From the NCBI GenBank assembly GCA_964649145.1, contig CAZYOQ010000002.1:47452-111451 (forward strand): DNA of 64,000 bases, written 5' to 3'. The notes under the pieces were generated by a model. That model did no database searches and was not told the origin of the DNA. It saw only the letters and a list, made by a program, of their open reading frames with translations. This DNA comes from MGBC163016 sp964649145 (GTDB lineage Bacteria; Actinomycetota; Coriobacteriia; Coriobacteriales; Eggerthellaceae). Each line of letters starts with the position of its first letter. The stretch's first letter is position 1. This document shows, in pieces, positions 8,288 to 18,321 of this stretch. Both the position numbers and the translations under genes were made by a program.

Positions 8288-9541
8288 TTATGACTCGCTC
8301 GACTTGGAAGATTTTGACGATTCAGAGGATTTTGAAGAGGAATCTTCGATGTTGTTATCTTTTTTCCACTGCTTTAGATAATCGCTAAATTCAAGAGTGT
8401 ATGAATAATTGCCATCGCCTTCACTCTCGAGCTCTACAGCGTCTCCGTCAACGGTCACACTCAAAGCATCTGGATTGGCAGACCTGATAGTAATTGAATC
8501 GCTTACATCAAAAGTCTTGCTATAAGAGCCTGACAAAACTTCGGCAATACTAGGCGATGAAGAGCCGTTCTCATAAACTTCTGTCCAGCTTTCATTTCCG
8601 TCTTTAACTTCAAGTACAACCTTAACGCTCTCAGGAACTGCAACAGCCGATGCATCAACGGATCCATCTCCAGAATCGCCAGATTCTGCATCAGAAGAAG
8701 TGTTTGAGGTATCGGTAAGCCCAGAAATCGGAATATCAGGGACTTCTTGTACGGCCTGTTTGCTTCCGTTCGTCACAATGACTATCACGATAATAAGAAC
8801 GATAAGTACTGCAAGTATCAACAAAATAAGAGGGATGTTCAGCCCAGCAAAAGCATTGCTTTTACCAATATTGTTTTTGGCATATGGGGGGTTTGAACCA
8901 ATTGTGTCAAAAGATCTGCCTACTTTTGTTTCTTGTCTTCTGTTAGATCCTGTAATTGATTGAAGAAAAGTTTGTGCCCCAATGCCAAGGTTGCGCGCAG
9001 GATTATTATTCGAAGCCGTTCGCCTTCTGTCTTGATTTGACTGTCGACGGTTGTTTCCATAAGACCTACTGCGATTCAGGTTACTTGACACATTCGAGCG
9101 CCTGGTCGACCTTGAGTTTGATGCACCGTATGAATACGAATTAGAGTTGGAATACCTACTACTTTGGCCATTTCTTCTGGCTGAGAAATCGTTATTAGAT
9201 GTGTTAGAAGAGTAGTTTCTTGTAGTTGGTCTAGCAGAACGCACAGATTCTCTGGATCTTGGTCTTCTTACTTCCCCAACATCATGCATGTAGGCCTGGT
9301 CTAAGTACATATCTGTGATTTGGCGTTCATCAAGGTGAAGCGCACGCGCATAGGCTCTGACCATGTTCTTGGAATATCCTTTAGCAGGCATTCTGTCAAA
9401 GTCAGATTCCTCGATTGCCTTTAAGATATCTGGTCTTATATGAAGATGCCTCGACATTGAGTTGAGGTCATACCCATTACGCTCACGCTCTTTGCGCAAT
9501 ATTTCGCCGTATGGCCGTTCGTCATACATCGAATTATCCAA
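8288..9541 (-). CDS. RodZ-like membrane protein with N-terminal helix-turn-helix
   Basis: 417 residues: an N-terminal HTH_25/cytoplasmic RodZ-type domain (GEILRKERERNGYDLNSM, HLHIRPDILKAIEESDFD, PAKGYSKNMVRAYARAL), a 150-residue Ser/Arg/Asn-rich low-complexity linker, one transmembrane helix (about 234-256), and an extracytoplasmic beta-rich domain ending in a Ser/Lys tail. RodZ organises MreB and cell shape. No mreB is in the window, and in this lineage the protein may be a general envelope or division factor. It lies 21 nt downstream of ftsK. The linker has unusually biased composition but stays in frame. Confidence 0.85.
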   Translation of the reverse strand: MDNSMYDERPYGEILRKERERNGYDLNSMSRHLHIRPDILKAIEESDFDRMPAKGYSKNMVRAYARALHLDERQITDMYLDQAYMHDVGEVRRPRSRESVRSARPTTRNYSSNTSNNDFSARRNGQSSRYSNSNSYSYGASNSRSTRRSNVSSNLNRSRSYGNNRRQSNQDRRRTASNNNPARNLGIGAQTFLQSITGSNRRQETKVGRSFDTIGSNPPYAKNNIGKSNAFAGLNIPLILLILAVLIVLIIVIVIVTNGSKQAVQEVPDIPISGLTDTSNTSSDAESGDSGDGSVDASAVAVPESVKVVLEVKDGNESWTEVYENGSSSPSIAEVLSGSYSKTFDVSDSITIRSANPDALSVTVDGDAVELESEGDGNYSYTLEFSDYLKQWKKDNNIEDSSSKSSESSKSSKSSES

Positions 9542-9562
9542 TCTATATAAAGTCCTAGTGAC

Positions 9563-12292
9563 TTAGCTTTCTGTTTCATCAAGGCTCTTGATAAGTTCTA
9601 GTTCACTTTCGTCTACTAGAACTTCTCTCGATTTAGAGCCATTAGAAGGGCCCACAATCCCCAGTTCTTCTAATTGATCCATTATACGCCCAGCTCTAGC
9701 ATAGCCAACCTTAAGCTTTCGTTGAAGGCTTGATGTAGAGCCTATACCGCTTGATACGATAATCTCAGATGCATCCCAAATTAGTGGGTCAAGGTTGGAA
9801 GAGACCCCGCCTTGAGGGTCTGTATCTCCTATGGAATAGGTATTTGTTTTCAATATTTCGGTGTGATATTCGGGACTAGCCTGTGCTTTTATGAAGTCTA
9901 CAACCGATGTGATTTCGCTTTCTGATACATAGCAGGCCTGAATGCGTTGAGGTTTAGCGAGCTCTGGCCTTGAAAGAAGTAGATCGCCTAGTCCTATAAG
10001 GTTTTCAGCACCGGTAGTGTCAAGAATTACCCTAGAGTCGATGCTTGATGCAACATTAAAGGCTATCCTGTTGGTTATATTTGCCTTGATAAGCCCTGTG
10101 ACAACATTAGTCGAGGGGCGCTGTGTGGCAACAATCAAGTGAATGCCTGCAGCGCGTGCAAGTTGAGCAATTCTGCTAATGGAAATTTCTACATCTTTGC
10201 CAACGTTCATCATGAGGTCGGCAAGTTCATCAATAACAATTACGATGTAAGGAATAACCTCCATCTCGGTTTCGCTAGACACATCCGCAGGATTAGTAGA
10301 AGCGTCCGTATCCAAGGAAGCGTTGAATTTGCGTGCCTTATCGTTATATTGGGTAATGTTTCTAGCTCCTGCGTTGCTGAAAATCTTGAGGCGACGTTCC
10401 ATTTCTGCAACACCCCAAGCAAGTGCGCTAGCTGCCTCTTTAGGTTCTGTAACTACAGGAACGAAAAGATGAGGAATGCCATTATAGGGGGTGAATTCAA
10501 CGCGCTTAGGGTCGATTAGGATGAAGCGAACTTCGTCTGGAGTTGCTCTCATAAGTATGGACATTATCATCGCATTTATCGCAACTGATTTGCCAGAGCC
10601 GGTAGAGCCTCCAATAAGAAGATGGGGCATTTTGGCAAGGTCTAGAACTATTGAGTGTCCTTCGACGTCTTTGCCGATCGAGATCTTCAAAGGTCCATCT
10701 CCTGCAGTTTTTAAAACGTCAGATAGATAGACAGTCTCGCGCTTCACATTAGGAACCTCTATACCAACATAATTAGTTCCAGGCACGGGTGCAAATATCC
10801 TGATTCCAGGAGAAGCTAGCGCAAGCGCAATATCATCATTTAGAGCTGTTACTCTGCTTACACGCACACCAGGTGGAAGATTTACCTCAAACAGAGTAAC
10901 TGTAGGCCCTACAATCCAATCAACGACCTCTACCATCACTCCGAAATCAGCCAAAGTTTGCTGAAGTGTTGCGGCAACATTGCTAAGCTCTGTATAAGAC
11001 CTTTTCCTGCTTCTTGGGGCTTTTTGTAAAAGTGACATACTTGGAAGCTTAAAGTGAGGCTTTGAAGATTTATGTTTTACATCGCAATTTGTGCGATTTT
11101 TGGTTTCGGAATTTTTGCCTCTGCCACGCGAACTATCTTCTTCGTCTTGAGCAATCTCTGATAAATGAAGGTCATTAATATCAGCTGTTTTATCCGTATC
11201 AAAGAATTCATTAGGATCAAGCGAATTGGAATTTACATCGTTTAAGCACTGAGTAATAGATGAGTCAAATTCGACTTCAGCATATGCATCGTCTTGAAAA
11301 AAGGAATCGGCATGCTGTATGGGAATCAATCGCCTTGTGCTGTTTTCATAAACCTCATCAGCATTTAGTCTTTTGCTACTAGAGCCCTCACCTTCAAATT
11401 GCGAATATGAGCCATCCAAATAATCTGGCTGTGCAAGCTCTGGGTAATCGTTGTTGTACTTAGCGTCCTTATCAACTCCACCAGCCCCGAATACCATAGT
11501 TTGGTTGGGGTCAAAATTATGAGAAGTATCAACGCCCTTCATTTGCTCATAGATATTATTAACGTCAACTTCACTATTGCCAGCCATACGAACGCGAGCA
11601 AATCCTGAAGTTTGCTGGCGTTGTCTATTAGGGCTTAAGGGCTCTGAAGCTTGTTTTCTAACTTTGGCTTCTTCAATTTTTCGCGAAATAGAAAAACCTA
11701 TTATCACAAGCCCTATAACCGCAATAGCTGCAAGCAAAATGCCTGTAACTATTCTTCCCACTGAAAAGATGCCTGCCCAGGTGATTGCAGAGCCAATGTA
11801 GCCACCATAATTTGCGAGAATATCACTTGAGAAAAGAGCACTTAAATCCTCTTGTCCAAGACGCTCTATTGGGGCAAACAATGCAAAAAAACCAAGGAGT
11901 GCCACATAGATTAAGGCCAGTCCTATTGCTAGGCGAATCGTAGAATGGCCAAGTGTAGTTTTGAAGATATATGCGACTCCAAAGATAACAAGCAAAATGG
12001 GAAGGATATAACACCCAACGCCAAGCGTTAAATGAAGACCGGCTGATGCAGCTGCACTGAAAAATGCTCCTTCTTGTGGCATGCATACAAAAATCATCAG
12101 CACGATTCCCAAAACGATATAGCAAATGCCTGCAATATCACGCTTGGTGCTGCTATCTAGTATCTCGGAAGAGTTGGATGCTATCTCTTCGGGAGATCTT
12201 CTTCTTTGTGGGGGATTTTTGGGTGTAGGCGTGGCCTTCTTGGACTGTTTTACAGCCTCTTTCTTTTTACTAATGTCTTTCTTGGCTGTCAT
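9563..12292 (-). CDS. ftsK: DNA translocase FtsK/SpoIIIE
   Basis: 909-residue septal DNA pump. Four transmembrane helices lie in the first 210 residues. An acidic low-complexity linker follows (about 210-420), then the alpha-beta motor with Walker A GGSTGSGKS (about 560-568) and Walker B YIVIVIDELADLM (about 683-695), and the C-terminal winged-helix gamma domain (SSLQRKLKVGYARAGRIMDQ) that reads KOPS-like sequences. Spacing to RNase J is 13 nt and to the RodZ-like gene 21 nt, consistent with one operon. All motor motifs are intact. Confidence 0.96.
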   Translation of the reverse strand: MTAKKDISKKKEAVKQSKKATPTPKNPPQRRRSPEEIASNSSEILDSSTKRDIAGICYIVLGIVLMIFVCMPQEGAFFSAAASAGLHLTLGVGCYILPILLVIFGVAYIFKTTLGHSTIRLAIGLALIYVALLGFFALFAPIERLGQEDLSALFSSDILANYGGYIGSAITWAGIFSVGRIVTGILLAAIAVIGLVIIGFSISRKIEEAKVRKQASEPLSPNRQRQQTSGFARVRMAGNSEVDVNNIYEQMKGVDTSHNFDPNQTMVFGAGGVDKDAKYNNDYPELAQPDYLDGSYSQFEGEGSSSKRLNADEVYENSTRRLIPIQHADSFFQDDAYAEVEFDSSITQCLNDVNSNSLDPNEFFDTDKTADINDLHLSEIAQDEEDSSRGRGKNSETKNRTNCDVKHKSSKPHFKLPSMSLLQKAPRSRKRSYTELSNVAATLQQTLADFGVMVEVVDWIVGPTVTLFEVNLPPGVRVSRVTALNDDIALALASPGIRIFAPVPGTNYVGIEVPNVKRETVYLSDVLKTAGDGPLKISIGKDVEGHSIVLDLAKMPHLLIGGSTGSGKSVAINAMIMSILMRATPDEVRFILIDPKRVEFTPYNGIPHLFVPVVTEPKEAASALAWGVAEMERRLKIFSNAGARNITQYNDKARKFNASLDTDASTNPADVSSETEMEVIPYIVIVIDELADLMMNVGKDVEISISRIAQLARAAGIHLIVATQRPSTNVVTGLIKANITNRIAFNVASSIDSRVILDTTGAENLIGLGDLLLSRPELAKPQRIQACYVSESEITSVVDFIKAQASPEYHTEILKTNTYSIGDTDPQGGVSSNLDPLIWDASEIIVSSGIGSTSSLQRKLKVGYARAGRIMDQLEELGIVGPSNGSKSREVLVDESELELIKSLDETES

Positions 12293-12305
12293 ATAAATAT
12301 AGCTA

Positions 12306-14207
12306 TTAAACTTCCAGCAAATTGACGATTATCATAGGTTTTTGTTTAGTCTTTTCCCAAAGAATGGACGAGACTGTATTTCTAACGTCACGTCGAATTT
12401 CGCGTACGGTCACATCATTCTTACGAAGCGCATTAGATATGGTGTTGCTAATAGCCGATGTTACATTTTCATTTAGATATTGATCATCGCCTCCAGTTAT
12501 CCCATGCATCTCTAGAGCTATCTTGCTTGTTAGCTGATGTGCTTTAAGGTTAATGGCAAAAGCAACGCTTGCAAAACCTTGATTTCCAAGGCTAGAGCGT
12601 TCGTCTAAAACATCTTGAGAGGTGTCTCCCACAGACAAACCATCAACATAAATAATGCCACTTTGATAGCTTTTACCCTGCTTAATACCTTTATTCGACA
12701 AGACAAGTGAGTCGCCGTTTTCAAGAATGAATACATTTTCTTTTGGAACGCCAGTGTCTTGAGCAAGTTTAGCGTGAGCACGAAGATGGCTCATCTCGCC
12801 GTGAACTGGCAAGAAAGCCTTAGGTTTCACTATTGTTAAAACCAGCTTCAGCTCTTCAGCACCAGCATGCCCCGAGACGTGAACTTGAGCTCTAGATTTG
12901 TCATAGACATCAACGCCTATCTTCGCAAGCAAGTTGATGACTCTAGTTACGGCTTTCTCGTTACCAGGAACAGGCGTAGCAGAGATTATCACTGTATCGC
13001 CTGGTTCAATATCTATTGTCTTGTGTTCTCCATTTGCAATTCTCGCCAATGCAGAAAGGGGCTCTCCTTGAGAGCCTGTACACATGATCACAACATTTTC
13101 TGGAGGTGTACCTGAAAGCTCGTATGCATCAATCAGGTTTTCATCTGATATGTCAAGATAACCAAGTTTTCTTGCGATATCTGTATTTTGGATCATTGAC
13201 CTTCCAGTAACGACTACTTTACGTCCAGCCTCAACCGCGGCATCGCAAATTTGCTGCATCCTGTGTATATGGCTAGCGAAAGAGGCTATGATTACGCGAC
13301 CTTTTGCTTGGGAGATTATTCGACGCAAGGTGTCACCTACTACAGCCTCAGAAGGCGTGAAGTTGGGAATAGTGGCATTGGTCGAGTCACTCATCATCAA
13401 ATCAACACCAATTTCGCCAAACTTGGCAAGGGAAGCGAAATCGGTTGTAACGCCATCTATAGGGGTCTGGTCTAACTTAAAGTCGCCTGTATGAAGGACA
13501 TTTCCAGCAGGAGATTCTATAAAAGCGCCTAAAGCGCCAGGTATGGAATGGTTCACCGAGAAGAAAGTCACCTTCATGCAACCTAGCTTGATGGTCTCAC
13601 CAGATTTCACTTCTACAAGCTTTGCATTTTTGATCTTATGTTCTGCAAACTTACCTTCAATAAGACCTAAAGTTAGCTTCGAGGCATAAATTGGCACTTG
13701 CTCATCTAAGTCTTTCATAAGATAAGGAAGCGCACCTGTGTGGTCCTCGTGGCCGTGAGTGATAATGATTCCGCGAAGCTTATGGGCGTTTTCAAGCACA
13801 TAGGTGTAATCAGGAAGTATAAGATCGATTCCTGGATGGTCGTCATCTGGAAACATTAACCCAGCATCATCTACGATCATGTCATTTCCGCATGTGAATG
13901 CGGTCATGTTCTTCCCGATGGCATCCAAGCCGCCCAATGGGACTATTTCTAGCCGCGAATCAGGGTTTTTGTTTGAAGCGCTAAATCTTCGATCTTGTTT
14001 GTTTATGTGTCCTTTATCTTTAGTGCGGGCATCTTGTTCACGTGTTAAATGAGGGCGCTTGCTCTCATAGTCTACATGCTTGTAGTAGCTTGTAGACTTT
14101 TTCTTCTTATTTTTCTTGCTTGTGTTCGAACCTTCGTTTCTATTATTAGAGCTACTATGTGAACTCTTTGTATTTACGACCTTCTTTTGGCCATTATTAT
14201 TTGACAT
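12306..14207 (-). CDS. rnj: Ribonuclease J
   Basis: 633-residue metallo-beta-lactamase/beta-CASP ribonuclease with 5'-3' exo- and endonuclease activity. Metal-binding HGHEDHTGALPYL (about 148-160), VHVSGHAGAEELK in the beta-CASP region and PKAFLPVHGEMSHL are present. A basic, Ser/Asn/Lys-rich N-terminal extension of about 80 residues precedes the catalytic fold, as in other actinobacterial RNase J. The position between dapA and ftsK is the conserved actinobacterial order. With RNase Y and PNPase also in this window, most of the core mRNA-decay set is encoded here. Confidence 0.95.
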   Translation of the reverse strand: MSNNNGQKKVVNTKSSHSSSNNRNEGSNTSKKNKKKKSTSYYKHVDYESKRPHLTREQDARTKDKGHINKQDRRFSASNKNPDSRLEIVPLGGLDAIGKNMTAFTCGNDMIVDDAGLMFPDDDHPGIDLILPDYTYVLENAHKLRGIIITHGHEDHTGALPYLMKDLDEQVPIYASKLTLGLIEGKFAEHKIKNAKLVEVKSGETIKLGCMKVTFFSVNHSIPGALGAFIESPAGNVLHTGDFKLDQTPIDGVTTDFASLAKFGEIGVDLMMSDSTNATIPNFTPSEAVVGDTLRRIISQAKGRVIIASFASHIHRMQQICDAAVEAGRKVVVTGRSMIQNTDIARKLGYLDISDENLIDAYELSGTPPENVVIMCTGSQGEPLSALARIANGEHKTIDIEPGDTVIISATPVPGNEKAVTRVINLLAKIGVDVYDKSRAQVHVSGHAGAEELKLVLTIVKPKAFLPVHGEMSHLRAHAKLAQDTGVPKENVFILENGDSLVLSNKGIKQGKSYQSGIIYVDGLSVGDTSQDVLDERSSLGNQGFASVAFAINLKAHQLTSKIALEMHGITGGDDQYLNENVTSAISNTISNALRKNDVTVREIRRDVRNTVSSILWEKTKQKPMIIVNLLEV

Positions 14208-14226
14208 TTATAAAGAATCCTAATCT

Positions 14227-15123
14227 CTAAAGTACGTGTGTATCACGCATGATTGAAGCGAGCCTTTCTGATTGCGCATTGGTCGCATCTACAAGAGGAA
14301 GGCGAACTCCCCCAACGGGAAATCCAACGAGTTTTAGAGCTTCTTTAACTAGAATCGGGTTTGATGTCTCGAAAAGGCCATTCATTAGCGGAAGCAGCTT
14401 TGAATTGGCCTCCTCGGCTGCTTGCCAATCTCCTTTAGCACAAAGCTCGACAATTTCTTTCATGCGTTTAGGAGCTACGTTTCCAATAGTGGAAATAACT
14501 CCTACTCCCCCAAGTTTCATAATCTCAAGCGTGGCTGAGTCGTCTCCTGAAAGAACCTCGAAACCACAAGGCGCTTCATTGATGATTTTCTCAATTTGAT
14601 CCATCTTGCCTGAAGCCTCTTTTACAGCCACGATGTTTTCGTAGTCGTTTGCAAGAGAAAGCGTGGTCTCGGCTTCCATATTAATAACGCATCTACCCGG
14701 GATGTTGTAAAGAACAATAGGAAGGTCGACCGATTTCGCTATGCTTGAGAAGTGAGCATATAGGCCACTTTGAGGAGGCTTGTTGTAGTAAGGGACAACG
14801 CACATAATACCGTCAACCCCAAGCTTTGAAACCTCTTTAGCAAAATCGATAGTGTCTGCTGTGCAATTGTCGCCGACATTGGCAATAATTGGGACTCTTC
14901 CATTAGCAGCTTTTACAACGGTACGGAAAAGCTCGATTTTTTGCGGATAGAACACAGTAGGCGATTCACCAGTTGTACCATTAACAACGAGTGCATCATT
15001 TCCACCCTCGATTAACCTGTCAACGAATTCCTCGGTTCGGTTTAAGTCGAGTTCAAGGGATTCATCAAACGGTGTGACCATCGCTGTGATTAAGCGGCCA
15101 AAACGCGGTTCATGCTCTGCCAT
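14227..15123 (-). CDS. dapA: 4-hydroxy-tetrahydrodipicolinate synthase
   Basis: 298-residue aldolase condensing pyruvate and aspartate semialdehyde in lysine/diaminopimelate synthesis. VNGTTGESPT (substrate site), YNIPGR with the catalytic Tyr, and VAVKEASGKMDQ with the Schiff-base lysine at about residue 166 are visible. AAGGAG stands 7 nt before the ATG. dapB lies 93 nt upstream and RNase J 19 nt downstream. Normal length. Confidence 0.97.
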   Translation of the reverse strand: MAEHEPRFGRLITAMVTPFDESLELDLNRTEEFVDRLIEGGNDALVVNGTTGESPTVFYPQKIELFRTVVKAANGRVPIIANVGDNCTADTIDFAKEVSKLGVDGIMCVVPYYNKPPQSGLYAHFSSIAKSVDLPIVLYNIPGRCVINMEAETTLSLANDYENIVAVKEASGKMDQIEKIINEAPCGFEVLSGDDSATLEIMKLGGVGVISTIGNVAPKRMKEIVELCAKGDWQAAEEANSKLLPLMNGLFETSNPILVKEALKLVGFPVGGVRLPLVDATNAQSERLASIMRDTHVL

Positions 15124-15165
15124 ATTTGCTCCTTTTTTAGTGCGATTATAAGTTGGCAGCTATCT

Positions 15166-15187
15166 TTAGAAAAAACAATTTTTCTAA
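15166..15187. other. AT-rich hairpin between dapB and dapA
   Basis: TTAGAAAAA (15166-15174) and TTTTTCTAA (15179-15187) form a perfect 9-bp stem with an ACAA loop in the 93-nt dapB-dapA gap. It lacks GC pairs, so it is at best a weak pause or terminator; it may be chance in AT-rich DNA. Confidence 0.3.
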
Positions 15188-15216
15188 TATCTAGATTTTA
15201 CAACATAGGCGTGTAT

Positions 15217-16029
15217 TTACATAAAGTTCTCAAGCCCAATGATAAGCCCCGACTTCTCTTCTACCGATCGTATTCCTAGCAAGACTCCTGGCATGTAGGA
15301 GTGACGATCCCATGAGTCATGTCTGATAGTAAGTGTTTGCCCAAAAGACCCAAAAACTACTTCCTGGCTTGCGACGTATCCCATGCTTCTGACGGAATGC
15401 ACGAACACACCATCGACATTCGCACCCCTAGCACCTTCCATCCCCGGAAGTTCTGTTTCCGCACCCGGAGCCTTGGTAATGTTTGACCCTCTTGCAGAAG
15501 CGATCATCTTTGCAGTATTTACAGCTGTGCCTGAAGGCGCATCTTTTTTCTTAGCATGATGAAACTCTATTACCTCAGATTCTGGGAAATACGGAGCCGC
15601 AGCTTTTGCAAACTGCATCATCAACACCGCGCCCGTAGTGAAATTAGGAGCATAGAACAAACAAGCATCATTTCTTGCAAGCTTGCTTAGCTCTTCTAGC
15701 TTTTTGTTAGACAGCCCTGTTGTACCAACAACACAATTAACACCTCTAGAAATTGCCTTTGAAATATTGCCTTCCACAGAACTTGGCTGAGTGAAATCGA
15801 CCATTACGTCGATTTCACATTCGTCTAAAGCCTTTTCTAAGGAATTGAAAACAGGAAAGGCCGTATTGCTATTTGTAACCTCACTGTTTGCTTGGGGTAT
15901 TTCTCCTTCTGCAGTGGGCGCATTGAGGTCAATTCCACATACGCATTGCATATCCTCAGCAGCCGCAACGGCATCAACAACAGTGTGGCCCATACGACCC
16001 AAATATCCACATACTGCTACTTTGATCAC
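15217..16029 (-). CDS. dapB: 4-hydroxy-tetrahydrodipicolinate reductase
   Basis: 270-residue NAD(P)H-dependent reductase, the step after DapA. The N-terminal Rossmann motif VAVCGYLGRMG, the substrate-binding EFHHAKKKDAPSGTA and the GTTGLS loop are present. Translation starts at a GTG (16029) preceded by AAGGAG. The pnp stop lies 15 nt upstream, so the ribosome binding site occupies the whole gap. Confidence 0.96.
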   Translation of the reverse strand: MIKVAVCGYLGRMGHTVVDAVAAAEDMQCVCGIDLNAPTAEGEIPQANSEVTNSNTAFPVFNSLEKALDECEIDVMVDFTQPSSVEGNISKAISRGVNCVVGTTGLSNKKLEELSKLARNDACLFYAPNFTTGAVLMMQFAKAAAPYFPESEVIEFHHAKKKDAPSGTAVNTAKMIASARGSNITKAPGAETELPGMEGARGANVDGVFVHSVRSMGYVASQEVVFGSFGQTLTIRHDSWDRHSYMPGVLLGIRSVEEKSGLIIGLENFM

Positions 16030-16044
16030 TTTTAAGCGCTCCTT

Positions 16045-18216
16045 TTAAGCCTTATGCGATCTTCTTGGAGTACGAGAGTGCTTAGCGCTCCTATCGTCAA
16101 AGTCTCTGTGAGAACTTGAACTTGCGGGGGCGTTTGGCTTGTCAAGGCGGTCAAGCGAGATTTTGCCGTTTTTAGGATCGATATCTTGAATCTTTACCTT
16201 AACGATCTCTCCCATCGAGAGCACGTCTTCTACCGAGTTAACATGGCCATTTGCAATCTTAGAAATATGCAAAAGTCCGTCTTTGCTTGGGGTAAGCCTA
16301 ATGAATGCTCCGAAATCTTTGATGCCAACAACTTCGCCTTCATAAACTTCGCCGACTTCAGGTTCTTTAACGATGTCTAAAATCATCTTTTTTGCAGCTT
16401 CGCCGGCAGAACCTTCTGTGGCTGCAATATGAACGGTTCCATCTTCCTGTATCTCGATTTCGGCTCCGGTTTCATCTTGTATGCCGCGAATGACCTTACC
16501 GCCTGTGCCAATAACTTCGCGAATCTTGTCTGTGGGCACATGAATTGTTTCGATGCGCGGGGCAGTATCCTTAAGTGTCGCACGAGGCTCAGAAATTTGT
16601 GCAAGCATTGCATCAAGAATGAACTTTCTTCCCTCTTTTGCCTGTGCAAGTGCCTTGGCTAGGATATCAACCGAAAGACCTTTAGCCTTGTTATCCATTT
16701 GTAGGGCTGTTATGCCCTCAGATGTACCGCAGACCTTAAAATCCATATCGCCTAGGAAATCCTCTAATCCTTGGATGTCAGTCAAGATAACAACATCATC
16801 GTCTTCCTTGATAAGTCCCATGGCAACACCCGATACAGGAGCCTTAATGGGCACGCCTGCATCCATCAAAGCTAGAGTAGACCCACAAGTGGAAGCCATC
16901 GAAGAAGAACCGTTAGACTCCAAGACCTCAGATACAACCCTGATGGAATATGGGAAGTCATCTTCAGAAGGAATCACCGGAAGCAGTGCCTTTTCGGCAA
17001 GATTGCCGTGTCCTATCTCGCGGCGCTTAGGGGCGCCAATTCTTCCTGTTTCACCTGTGCAATAAGGCGGGAAGTTATATTGGTGCATGTAGCGCTTTCC
17101 CTCTTCAGGCCAAATAGTGTCAAGGCGCTGCCAATCATTTAGCATGCCAAGAGTTGCGATAGAAAGCGCCTGAGTCTGTCCGCGTTGGAAAAGTCCTGAA
17201 CCGTGCACTCGAGGAAGATACCCAGGAACAATATGAAGCGGCCTTACCTCATTGGCTCGCCTTCCATCAACGCGCTCACCAGTTTCGATAATCATCCTTC
17301 GCATTGCGCGCTTTTCAAGAGCCTTTAGTTCAGCAGAGATATCAGATGCCCAGTCAAGCTGCTCTTCTTCTGTGAAGTCATTCTCGCGAATTTCCTTCTT
17401 AAGAGCTTCAACCTTTTCAATGCGGCTTAGTTTGTCGGCATCTTTAAGAGCTGATGCCATCTGGTCGTAATGGGCACTAATGCGATCTATAACGCTCTGG
17501 TCTGGAACATGGATGCTATATTCCATGGGCACAGGCGAGGTCATATCAACAAATTCCTGCTGCTTCTTGCAGAACTCTCCAATTGCCTCTTGTGCAAATG
17601 TCATAGCAGAAAGCATATCCTCTTCTGAAATGCTATCAGCACCTGCCTCAACCATAGAAATATAGTCTGCAGTCCCAGCAACTGTAAGTTCCAAGTCGGA
17701 GTTTTCTTGCTCACTTACAGTAGGATTAACAATGAACTCGCCGGTTTCTGCGTTTCTGCCAATACGCACACAAGCGGCAGGTCCATCAAATGGGGCACCA
17801 CCTACCATCAAGGCCGCAGAAGCGCCGCCTACACATATCGTGTCTGGAGTGTTTTCGTCGTCAACTACAAGGGTCGTGCAGACAATATGAACCTCATTTT
17901 TGTAACCATCAGGAAAACCAGGGCGAATTGGGCGGTCTACCATTCGAGCAGTCAGTGTGCCGTGGTCTGACGGCTTGGTCTCACGCTTAAGATAGCCGCC
18001 TGGGATCCTTCCCACTGCATACATCTTTTCAATAAAGTCGACTGTTAGCGGGAAGAAGTCGTAATCTTTTTCTTCTTTGGAAACTACAGCAGTAACTAAA
18101 ACGCTTGTGTCGCCACAAGTGCAAAGCACGGCTCCCGTTGCTTGCTTAGCTAGCTCACCTGTTTCTAGACGATAGTTCTTTCCGTATAAGTCGAACTCTA
18201 ATACTGTTTTGGCCAT
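16045..18216 (-). CDS. pnp: Polyribonucleotide nucleotidyltransferase (PNPase)
   Basis: 723-residue phosphorolytic 3'-5' exoribonuclease. Two RNase PH domains are visible (FFPLTVDFIEKMYAVGRIPG in the first, FPYSIRVVSEVLESNGSSSM in the second), then a KH domain (REVIGTGGKVIRGIQDETG) and an S1 domain (GEVVGIKDFGAFIRL). The start is placed at ATG 18216 because AGGAGG lies 4-5 nt upstream; the longer frame to 18231 would put that ribosome binding site inside the coding sequence. The leader contains a 13-nt palindrome, AGGGTTTAACCCT (18265-18277), just after the rpsO terminator; PNPase genes are often autoregulated through leader stem-loops. Confidence 0.97.
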   Translation of the reverse strand: MAKTVLEFDLYGKNYRLETGELAKQATGAVLCTCGDTSVLVTAVVSKEEKDYDFFPLTVDFIEKMYAVGRIPGGYLKRETKPSDHGTLTARMVDRPIRPGFPDGYKNEVHIVCTTLVVDDENTPDTICVGGASAALMVGGAPFDGPAACVRIGRNAETGEFIVNPTVSEQENSDLELTVAGTADYISMVEAGADSISEEDMLSAMTFAQEAIGEFCKKQQEFVDMTSPVPMEYSIHVPDQSVIDRISAHYDQMASALKDADKLSRIEKVEALKKEIRENDFTEEEQLDWASDISAELKALEKRAMRRMIIETGERVDGRRANEVRPLHIVPGYLPRVHGSGLFQRGQTQALSIATLGMLNDWQRLDTIWPEEGKRYMHQYNFPPYCTGETGRIGAPKRREIGHGNLAEKALLPVIPSEDDFPYSIRVVSEVLESNGSSSMASTCGSTLALMDAGVPIKAPVSGVAMGLIKEDDDVVILTDIQGLEDFLGDMDFKVCGTSEGITALQMDNKAKGLSVDILAKALAQAKEGRKFILDAMLAQISEPRATLKDTAPRIETIHVPTDKIREVIGTGGKVIRGIQDETGAEIEIQEDGTVHIAATEGSAGEAAKKMILDIVKEPEVGEVYEGEVVGIKDFGAFIRLTPSKDGLLHISKIANGHVNSVEDVLSMGEIVKVKIQDIDPKNGKISLDRLDKPNAPASSSSHRDFDDRSAKHSRTPRRSHKA

Positions 18217-18282
18217 TTTTCCTCCTGCCATGCTCTAGACCCCATTGTCTAAAGCTCCTACTTCAGGGTTTAACCCTATTCC

Positions 18283-18315
18283 AAAAAAAGACCCGCTTCT
18301 TTTCTGCGGGTCTTT
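18283..18315 (-). terminator. Intrinsic terminator after rpsO
   Basis: On the minus strand AAAGACCCGC (18315-18306) pairs perfectly with GCGGGTCTTT (18296-18287) across a 9-nt loop, and the T tract continues for three more bases. It starts 7 nt after the rpsO stop. It would make rpsO largely monocistronic, with pnp reached by read-through or its own start. Confidence 0.92.
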
Positions 18316-18321
18316 GCCTGA

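Noticed and set aside
16553..17065. 170-codon plus-strand frame inside pnp
   Set aside because: Antisense shadow of a conserved gene with low-complexity translation.
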